A stretch of 32,072 nt of DNA from Hominifimenecus microfluidus (GTDB lineage: Bacteria; Bacillota; Clostridia; Lachnospirales; Lachnospiraceae). Both the position numbers and the translations under genes were made by a program. The first letter of the stretch is position 1. Each line of letters starts with the position of its first letter. The stretch covers positions 1 to 32,072 of the forward strand of contig JAJEQR010000042.1 of the NCBI GenBank assembly GCA_020687485.1, written 5' to 3'. The notes beneath the pieces are model-generated. The model saw only the letters and a program-made list of their open reading frames with translations. It was not told where the DNA came from and did no database searches. Positions 26,440 to 32,072 of the stretch are shown here, piece by piece.

Positions 26440-26498
26440 TGATTACACACTTTCGATTGCGCACTTTCTATATGCGCAGTTTTCAATTACACACTTTC
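26427..26498. repeat. Five degenerate 14-bp tandem repeats
   Basis: The units are GATTGCACAGATTT, GATTACACACTTTC, GATTGCGCACTTTC, TATATGCGCAGTTTTC and AATTACACACTTTC. The first unit is part of the right arm of the adjacent perfect inverted repeat. The array runs into the last codons of the receiver-domain remnant. Confidence 0.7.
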
Positions 26499-26722
26499 TG
26501 TTCTGCGGCTTGAGGTGCCGTTTTCCGTTCTGACATTCCCGTGCAGTGTACGATGGTCTCAATTACTTTCCCGATGTTCATGGGCTTCGGAATATGCTCG
26601 TCCATCCCCGCCTCCCTGCACTTCACAATATCTTCTACAAAGGCATTTGCTGTCATGGCAATCATGGGAATATGTCCGCCGTGTTCCGCCTCCCAGGTGC
26701 GAATCGCCCGGGCCGCCTCTGA
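26483..26722 (-). pseudogene. Remnant of a response-regulator receiver domain
   Basis: The leftward frame encodes SEAARAIRTWEAEHGGHIPM, then IAMTANAFVEDIVKCREAGM and DEHIPKPMNIGKVIETIVHC. This is the C-terminal half of a receiver domain, with the conserved AMTANA and the Lys of PKP. The upstream half, including the phosphoacceptor Asp and its MP.MDG loop, is missing: the frame reads LHIRGG where it should be. It resembles the end of the hybrid kinase at 29619 (IPIIAMTANAFAED), so it is likely the relic of a paralogous kinase. The segment upstream is now occupied by the promoter of the plus-strand DUF1275 gene. Confidence 0.8.
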
Positions 26723-26754
26723 TCCGCCTCTTATATGTAAAGATATTTTTCCAC

Positions 26755-26783
26755 TTGCATTTCCCCTGAAGCAAAATTATACT
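26755..26783 (+). promoter_or_regulatory. Promoter of the DUF1275 gene
   Basis: TTGCAT at 26755-26760 and TATACT at 26778-26783 are separated by 17 bp. AGGAG follows at 26815-26819. Confidence 0.75.
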
Positions 26784-26830
26784 AGGTTAATGATGCTACC
26801 CATATTAATATTTCAGGAGTGAATTTTCAT

Positions 26831-27673
26831 ATGTCCACAAAGATTTCACACCGCCCTCACAGGCAAATGTCAGAGTCCTTTCTGACGGCCGGATTTCTCT
26901 CACTCTCCGGCGGTTTGCAGGATGCCTACACCTATATGTCTCGCGGCAAGGTATTCGCCAATGCACAAACAGGAAATATCGTACTCTTAAGTCAGAGCAT
27001 CGGCAGCGGCGACTGGCCGCTTGCCATCCATTATCTGGTTCCTCTACTGTCCTTCGCTCTCGGCGTTGCCGCTGCAGAGCTGATCCGGCAGACTTTCCAG
27101 AACATCCGCAAAGTCCACTGGCGGCAGCTGGTTCTTATTATTGAGATTTTTCTTCTCTTCTTCGTTGGCTTTATGCCTGACCGCTGGAACCTGATGGCCA
27201 ACGCAATGGTTTCCTTCTCCTGCGCGATGCAGGTACAGGCATTCCGCAAGGTTAACGGATACGGATTCGCCAGTACCATGTGCATCGGAAATATGCGCAG
27301 CGCTATGGAATCGGTATGTGCCTATCGGATCACGAAGAGCCGCAAGACCCTGGAGAAAGCCGTCTGCTACTTCGGTATTATCCTCCTCTTCGCCCTCGGA
27401 GCGGGGCTCGGCGGATATGTTCTTCCCGCTTTCGGCATGCGCACCATCTGGTTCTCTTGCCTGTTGCTGCTCGTCAGCTTCTCGCTGATGTTCATCCGGG
27501 AAGAAATTGATGAACATCCGGAACTCCAACAGGAAGCCAAGGCAATCGCAGAAGAAAAAAACACGGACAAAGAAATCCTAAAGCAGGAAGAGAAGGCTTT
27601 TCGCAAAGACCTGGAAAAAGATATCAAGAAAGATATTAAAGAAGAAATAGAGGATCGGATATTGAAAAAATAG
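26831..27673 (+). CDS. DUF1275 (YoaK-family) membrane protein
   Basis: This 280-residue integral membrane protein has six or so hydrophobic segments. It begins with the family's typical FLTAGFLSLSGGLQDAYTYM and NAQTGNIVLL motifs, and FASTMCIGNMRSAMES follows mid-protein. YoaK/DUF1275 proteins are widespread, and their transport substrate is unknown. I chose the ATG at 26831, 11 bases after AGGAG. A GTG at 26819 overlaps that ribosome site. The last 55 or so residues after the final membrane segment are an unusual Lys/Glu-rich, probably helical tail (KDLEKDIKKDIKEEIEDRI). Its 3' end overlaps the convergent GNAT gene by 38 bp. Confidence 0.88.
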   Translation: MSTKISHRPHRQMSESFLTAGFLSLSGGLQDAYTYMSRGKVFANAQTGNIVLLSQSIGSGDWPLAIHYLVPLLSFALGVAAAELIRQTFQNIRKVHWRQLVLIIEIFLLFFVGFMPDRWNLMANAMVSFSCAMQVQAFRKVNGYGFASTMCIGNMRSAMESVCAYRITKSRKTLEKAVCYFGIILLFALGAGLGGYVLPAFGMRTIWFSCLLLLVSFSLMFIREEIDEHPELQQEAKAIAEEKNTDKEILKQEEKAFRKDLEKDIKKDIKEEIEDRILKK

Positions 27674-28187
27674 AATAACTCATTTCATGCCAGCACTCGC
27701 CGCCCCAGGTGGAAGCCGCCATGCCGTCATCAGAAAATCCCATCTTCCGATACATCGGTACGCGGGATTCCAGGCACGTCAGGATGAGTTTTTCTTTACC
27801 AAATGCGCGCATCCGCTTTACATATTCCTGCATCAGCGCGCTGGCCAGCCCCTGAAGACGGTACTCGCTTCGCACAGCCAGTCCCAGCAGCATTACATTC
27901 CGGCCTTTCGGATCATAGAGTGTGATATCCGTAAAGAATTCGTCCCGAAACTTTTCTTCCTCCGTGGAAAGTCCGTTCAGGATCGCTGCCGCCCCACCTG
28001 TCTTCCGATCAATCGCAACCAGAAACAGCTCCGGTGCCGCCGCAATACGCTCCATCATGTGCTCCCTTGAGCAGGCTTCATTCGGAGGGAAGCACGCATG
28101 CTCCACTGCCACAGCGGCATCGCTTTCCTCCGGACGAATACAGCGGATCTCAAATTTCTTATTTATCTCATCCCAGCAAACTGCCAT
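27636..28187 (-). CDS. GNAT-family N-acetyltransferase
   Basis: This is a cytosolic acetyltransferase of about 183 residues. The GNAT core shows the acetyl-CoA-binding motif LLGLAVRSEYRLQGLASALM (R/Q-x-x-G-x-A) and a C-terminal ESRVPMYRKMGFSDDG segment with the usual late Tyr and GF. The substrate is unknown. I chose the ATG at 28187, preceded by AGGGG about 10 bases upstream. In-frame ATGs up to 28241 lack ribosome sites. It is convergent with the DUF1275 gene, and the two 3' ends overlap. Confidence 0.82.
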   Translation of the reverse strand: MAVCWDEINKKFEIRCIRPEESDAAVAVEHACFPPNEACSREHMMERIAAAPELFLVAIDRKTGGAAAILNGLSTEEEKFRDEFFTDITLYDPKGRNVMLLGLAVRSEYRLQGLASALMQEYVKRMRAFGKEKLILTCLESRVPMYRKMGFSDDGMAASTWGGECWHEMSYSIFSISDPLFLL

Positions 28188-28241
28188 TTCTAAATTCCCC
28201 TTTCGTTTTACCATTCTTTTCATTCTCTGTTCATCTTTCAT

Positions 28242-28511
28242 CTACTATAACCGATCTGTGTTCTGCGAACAAGTTCTTTCTAATAGTATTCTGCTTTCGT
28301 CTCTGTTATAATACCACTATAATATCACGAAACGCAGCTCCTGCTGGTGCTGACCATTTGTACTTATTTAGGTTCCTCTTGTATTTTTCTTATGGAGAAG
28401 AAGGAATTACATAGTCCGAATGTATTTAAAAAGCTACCGCAAAGTCAAAGAAAAAATAGCAAATCCTGCTATGTAAATGCTACATTTCTGCATCATAGCA
28501 TATGAAAGCTC
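28242..28511. other. Intergenic stretch between GNAT and degV genes
   Basis: This region is AT-rich and has no convincing gene. A weak inverted repeat (TGCTATG...CATAGCA, around 28471-28501) precedes the degV promoter. TATTAT and TATAAC boxes facing left around 28300-28325 may belong to the GNAT promoter, but no clear -35 accompanies them. Confidence 0.5.
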
Positions 28512-28540
28512 TTGACATAGTATTTATTACTATATATAAT
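28512..28540 (+). promoter_or_regulatory. Perfect consensus promoter of the DegV-family gene
   Basis: TTGACA (28512-28517), a 17-bp spacer and TATAAT (28535-28540) match the sigma-A consensus exactly. The spacer region holds the inverted repeat ATAGTA-TTTAT-TACTAT (28517-28533), a possible repressor site that would keep this strong promoter in check. Confidence 0.9.
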
Positions 28541-28568
28541 CGTATTTAATGATTAAAGATAATTAACA

Positions 28569-28620
28569 GGAATGATTCTCCGCTTTTTCGTATCCCGGAA
28601 CTGCATTTTTAAATCATTCC
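28569..28620 (+). promoter_or_regulatory. Leader inverted repeat before the DegV-family gene
   Basis: GGAATGATT (28569-28577) pairs with AATCATTCC (28612-28620) around a 34-nt loop. The structure ends directly against the ribosome binding region GGATGGAG, so it could modulate translation or mRNA stability. Confidence 0.45.
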
Positions 28621-28638
28621 GGATGGAGATAGAGAGAT

Positions 28639-29535
28639 ATGTTTCAGATAATTGTGGATTCTGCCGCCAATATTCCTGCGGAGCTCGTACGTCAGTACGG
28701 CATTCGTGTGGTGTCCTTTACCAACTATGTGAATGACCAGCCGCTGGTCTGCTTCGACCCGGATCTTACACCGGAACAGGAACGCCAGAAGGGAAAGGAA
28801 TATTACGATGCGGTTCGCGCCGGTATCAACGTTAGAACCGGCCTGATCAGCAGCGGAGATTTTGAGGAAGTATTTCGTGCTGTGATTACATCCGGGGAAG
28901 ATGCCATCTACTTTTCACTCAGCAAAAATATCAGCGGAACCTATAATTCTGCCAGAATTGCTGCGGAGGCAGTGATGGAGCATTGCAATAACGGTCATAA
29001 GATTTTCCTGATTGATTCGCTGAATGCCTCGCTGGCACAGGGAATCCTCGCAATCTACGCCAGTGAGATGCGTGACCAGGGTATGAGTGCCGCTGACGTT
29101 GCTGCCGAGCTGAAATCCTACCCGGCCCGGATGAACGGCGTATTCACCGTCGGTGATCTGAAATATCTGGCGCAAACCGGGCGTGTAACGAACGCCGCCG
29201 CTTTTCTCGGCAATGTTCTCAGCATTAAGCCGATTCTCCGCGGCAATAAGGACGGATTTATTGTCCCCTTCAAAAAGTGCCGGGGCCGGAAGTCTTCGAT
29301 CAATACGCTGATCTCTCTTTTATGCGATAATATCACAGAGCCGGAGAAGCAGATCATCGGCATAGCCCATGCGGATGCTTACGAGGAATCCCTTTATATT
29401 ATGCAAGAAATTCAGAAGCGAGTACATGTGCGCGGATTTATTAATACCTCTTATGATTACTGTACCGGCAGCCATGTCGGCCCGGATACTCTCGCCCTGT
29501 TCTTTATGGCAAAAGATCGCGAGCTGGGGGTGTAA
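28639..29535 (+). CDS. DegV-family fatty-acid-binding protein (FakB-like)
   Basis: This 298-residue cytosolic protein belongs to the DegV/FakB family, whose members bind a fatty acid and present it to the kinase FakA for phosphorylation and phospholipid synthesis. The expected motifs are present: IIVDSAANIP at the N-terminus, SLSKNISGTYNSA (about 93-105), DSLNASLAQG (about 124-133), VGDLKYLAQTGRV (about 172-184) and a C-terminal GSHVGPDTLALFF that carries the usual ligand-pocket glycine/proline turn. GGAG lies about 10 bases before the ATG. It is a single-gene unit with its own promoter and terminator. No fakA is present in the window, and the bound fatty acid cannot be predicted. Confidence 0.9.
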   Translation: MFQIIVDSAANIPAELVRQYGIRVVSFTNYVNDQPLVCFDPDLTPEQERQKGKEYYDAVRAGINVRTGLISSGDFEEVFRAVITSGEDAIYFSLSKNISGTYNSARIAAEAVMEHCNNGHKIFLIDSLNASLAQGILAIYASEMRDQGMSAADVAAELKSYPARMNGVFTVGDLKYLAQTGRVTNAAAFLGNVLSIKPILRGNKDGFIVPFKKCRGRKSSINTLISLLCDNITEPEKQIIGIAHADAYEESLYIMQEIQKRVHVRGFINTSYDYCTGSHVGPDTLALFFMAKDRELGV

Positions 29536-29577
29536 GCACCGGATGAAGGGCTCTCTGATTTTGCCGATGTGACATCC

Positions 29578-29601
29578 TCCCTCACCTATAGAGGTGAGGG
29601 A
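29578..29601. terminator. Terminator hairpin between degV-family and hybrid kinase genes
   Basis: TCCCTCACCT and AGGTGAGGGA form a perfect 10-bp stem with an ATAG loop. The rightward side is followed by CTTCTTGTT, a modest U tract. It lies between two convergent genes and may serve both. Confidence 0.75.
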
Positions 29602-29618
29602 CTTCTTGTTGGAAAAGG

Positions 29619-32072
29619 TTAAATGAAGCCAGAAAGAATGACCGCTCCCAGTTTCTCAATATCAATCGGTTTTGCAATGTGTCCATTCATGCCGGCATCA
29701 AGCGCCCTTTTCCTGTCTTCCGCAAAGGCATTTGCTGTCATGGCAATGATCGGGATCTCTGCCTTCTTTTTATCATTTAAATGCCGGATACACTGGGTTG
29801 CCTGATAGCCATCCATGTTTGGCATCTGGATATCCATAAGGATCAGATCATAAGTTCCCGATGCCATCTGCTCTATCCTGTTCACACACTGAATTCCATC
29901 CTCCACACGTTCGATAACAAGCCCTGTTTCTTCCAGCACTGTCACTGCAATTTCCGCATTCAGATCATTATCCTCCGCCAGCAGGACATGCTTTCCACGC
30001 AGATCTTCTCCCCTATCAGATTCTTCTACTGTTTCTATCTTCCGGCTGTAATATTTCTTGTCAGCTATTTTATGCATCAGCGTAACTGTAAATATGGTTC
30101 CTTTTCCCAGTTCACTTTCCACTTCAAGACTGCCACCCATCAAATCGACCATTTTCTTTACGATTGGCATTCCAAGGCCGGTTCCTCCGACTTTTCCGAT
30201 CGTTGTATTATGTTCACGACTGAATGGCTCGAATAACGTTGGAAGATATTCTTTACTCATACCAATACCGGTATCTTTTATCTCAGCTTTTATCTTTATA
30301 TATCCTTCTTTTTCACACGGCAATTCTTCTACTGTGATCGTTACATTTCCGCCTCTCGGAGTGTATTTAATAGCATTACTGACAAGATTTACATAGATTT
30401 CTCTGATTTTTGTGCCATCACACAGGATATTTCTATGTGTAACCTGCATGCTGCCGCTTAGATGGATTCCTCTTTCTTCTGCTTCAGATGCAAATGTACT
30501 TATGATTTCGTCTACTACCTCACCAACTATTTCATAATTCTCATCGACTTTCATCTTTCCGCTTTCAATCTGGGCCATGTCAAGTACATTATTGATGATG
30601 GCCAATAACAGTTTCCCGGATTGTTCAATTTTCTTCTGATAATCGAGCTGCTTCGGTTCTGTCAGTTGTGCTTTCATCAGCTGGTTATATCCCAGGATCA
30701 CATTCATTGGCGTACGGATGTCATGGGACATATTATTCAGAAATTCCGTTTTAGCTTTATTTGCATTTTCTGCGGCAGCATATGCTTTTTTCAGCATTTC
30801 TTCCTGCATACGCTCTTTTTTAATCAGACTGTCAATATTTCTTGTTCCAACTACAGCCATCCTTGTTCCGTCTTTTTTCTTTACGTATGCTACTCTTACC
30901 TGATAATATTGGATCCCCGTCTCCGACTTAAACTCGTATGTCAAGGAATAATCCTCTTCCTGTAAACGCAGAGCTTCCAGACCCAGCTGCTTTTCAAATT
31001 CTCCATTGGTGCTATCAGATACCATCATCTTAGCATATGAAGGAATTATTTTTGACCATCTGTTACCACATTTTCTGCAGAAATCTGAAATAATCTTTCC
31101 ATTCTCCCCGGATTCACGATAAGAAAGCACCCGATCTTTGTCCAGTTCTACTGCCAGAACAGAAAAATATACTTTTCCAAGACCTTCGATAATGTCTTTT
31201 TGAAGCTCTATCTCCTGCTCTTTTTTAATGATTTCATCTACAGAATAGAAACCAAGGATGATCTTAAAATGATCTTCCTCATTGGATAAACGTATTGCCC
31301 TTGCCAGAAAATGCCTGGAACCACTCTCATTCGGTATGGTCTTATGATAAATCTCCATACTATCTTTTTCATTTAATTCATTCATAAGATACTCCGGCAA
31401 AAGTCTTTCCAGATACTCCGGAGCGGAATCTTTGATCAGGACATTTTCGAAAAAAAACCGGATTCTCTCTGAATAGCAATTACTTCCACGAACTAACTGC
31501 TGCTTTTCTTCAGGGTCATTGTGCGTAAAGGTATCCCCTTTTACAACTTCAAATGTATCCTGCTTTAAATCACACAAAAGTACCGTTGTATAATTCCTGG
31601 ATAAAGCGGATAATATCCGGTTACGTTCGTTCAGAATCCGGTTACTATCTTCCAGTTCCTGCTCTTTTTTTTCTTTTTCCTTAACAAAATCCGTAATATC
31701 TGTAATATTTCCCTGGAAGAAGGTCTGATTACCGGATTTCACCAATGTTGTGGCATCTGTGACCCAGTGATAGCCGTCCTTTCCAAGCAACCGGTAAATC
31801 TGATCCTGCGTAAATCCATGCCCGCATGTATCAAGAATACGGGCGGTATAATCTGCGGAAAGATTCCGGTCATCCGGATGCAGCATATTGTCAAACTTAT
31901 TATGGAATTTTGTCTTGATTTCTTCTCTGGTCCATCCAAGAATAGCAAGAAACCTGTCACTGATATATAAGAATGGATGCCCTTCCTCCAGGGAACATCT
32001 GTGATAGCCACCAGGCATTTGATCGATTGTTGCCTGAGACAGCATATTTTGCTTTTCTAGTTTCTTATGCCG
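29619..32072 (-). CDS. PAS-containing hybrid histidine kinase, 5' end beyond window
   Basis: This is a signal-transducing kinase, apparently cytosolic in its visible part. A PAS domain comes first (from MPGGYHRC, with GWTREEI and HPDDR, then WVTDATTLV and GNITDITD). Two more PAS-like regions lie before a coiled segment (about 130-420). The HisKA H-box is FLNNMSHDIRTPMN (His about 437). The HATPase_c domain has NLVSNAIKYTPRGG, DTGIGM and GGTGLGMPIV. A C-terminal receiver has LAEDNDLNAEIA, the phosphoacceptor Asp in LILMDIQMPNMDG (about 737) and KPID. Residue numbers count from the Met at 32045. That Met lacks a ribosome site, and the frame stays open to the window edge (RHKKLEKQN), so the true start is probably outside. 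Output and signal are unknown. Confidence 0.9.
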   Translation of the reverse strand, partial: RHKKLEKQNMLSQATIDQMPGGYHRCSLEEGHPFLYISDRFLAILGWTREEIKTKFHNKFDNMLHPDDRNLSADYTARILDTCGHGFTQDQIYRLLGKDGYHWVTDATTLVKSGNQTFFQGNITDITDFVKEKEKKEQELEDSNRILNERNRILSALSRNYTTVLLCDLKQDTFEVVKGDTFTHNDPEEKQQLVRGSNCYSERIRFFFENVLIKDSAPEYLERLLPEYLMNELNEKDSMEIYHKTIPNESGSRHFLARAIRLSNEEDHFKIILGFYSVDEIIKKEQEIELQKDIIEGLGKVYFSVLAVELDKDRVLSYRESGENGKIISDFCRKCGNRWSKIIPSYAKMMVSDSTNGEFEKQLGLEALRLQEEDYSLTYEFKSETGIQYYQVRVAYVKKKDGTRMAVVGTRNIDSLIKKERMQEEMLKKAYAAAENANKAKTEFLNNMSHDIRTPMNVILGYNQLMKAQLTEPKQLDYQKKIEQSGKLLLAIINNVLDMAQIESGKMKVDENYEIVGEVVDEIISTFASEAEERGIHLSGSMQVTHRNILCDGTKIREIYVNLVSNAIKYTPRGGNVTITVEELPCEKEGYIKIKAEIKDTGIGMSKEYLPTLFEPFSREHNTTIGKVGGTGLGMPIVKKMVDLMGGSLEVESELGKGTIFTVTLMHKIADKKYYSRKIETVEESDRGEDLRGKHVLLAEDNDLNAEIAVTVLEETGLVIERVEDGIQCVNRIEQMASGTYDLILMDIQMPNMDGYQATQCIRHLNDKKKAEIPIIAMTANAFAEDRKRALDAGMNGHIAKPIDIEKLGAVILSGFI

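Noticed and set aside
28392-28505. A 37-codon rightward frame (MEKKELHSPNV...).
   Set aside because: No ribosome binding site, no recognisable domain and AT-rich intergenic composition.

Overview
The window looks like the chromosome of a gut-type Gram-positive anaerobe, most likely a Lachnospiraceae member (Bacillota). This is inferred from giant BspA-like leucine-rich-repeat (LRR) surface proteins, an EpsG-type polymerase, a PAS-hybrid kinase starting with an MPGGYHRC-type motif, DegV and DUF1275 genes, consensus sigma-A promoters and AGGAGG-type ribosome binding sites. No rRNA, tRNA, CRISPR array or intact insertion sequence was seen.

Left and centre (1-25764), nearly all on the minus strand: a cell-surface and exopolysaccharide locus. 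Transcription runs leftward from a 478-residue HTH regulator (25764-24328). Next comes a tightly packed run of seven genes (24175 down to 6985): a fused phosphoglycosyltransferase/GT2 protein, an EpsG-like polymerase, a Wzx-like flippase, a hexapeptide acetyltransferase, a 1920-residue LRR protein, a dockerin-bearing M14 carboxypeptidase, and a 1408-residue NlpC/P60 protein carrying a cohesin domain and an LRR tail. A further 1688-residue EF-hand/LRR protein follows (5264-198). The last three genes of the run overlap by ATGA and look translationally coupled. A plus-strand DUF4143 ATPase gene (5512-6807) with its own promoter and terminator interrupts the otherwise one-directional locus.

Four copies of a roughly 35-bp sequence, consensus CTGACACAAAGTTTGACACA followed by TATTGAA, lie in the same orientation between the leftward transcription units (81, 5313, 6890, 24285). 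Each holds two GACACA-like repeats 12 bp apart, the second of which can serve as a -35 box. Two of the copies sit beside related GGGGG...TTCG... terminators. They look like a shared control element of this locus.

Between the 478-residue regulator and a divergent 84-residue XRE protein (26042) are two copies of the palindrome ACCCGTATACGGGT, 43 bp apart, bracketing a strong leftward promoter and touching a rightward one. I infer a two-layer switch: the XRE protein and/or the large regulator act on these palindromes, and the large regulator acts on the GACACA elements to control glycan synthesis and the LRR/cohesin/dockerin surface proteins together.

The working model, which is inference, is a calcium-dependent surface assembly. 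Cohesin on the NlpC/P60-LRR protein may bind dockerin on the M14 peptidase, alongside EF-hand LRR adhesins and a locally made polysaccharide. None of the large proteins has a visible LPXTG anchor.

Right part (26297-32072): more ordinary content. It holds a 25-bp perfect inverted repeat with 14-bp tandem repeats, a receiver-domain remnant, a DUF1275 membrane protein, a convergent overlapping GNAT acetyltransferase, a DegV fatty-acid-binding protein behind a perfect consensus promoter, and a hybrid histidine kinase whose 5' end probably runs off the window.
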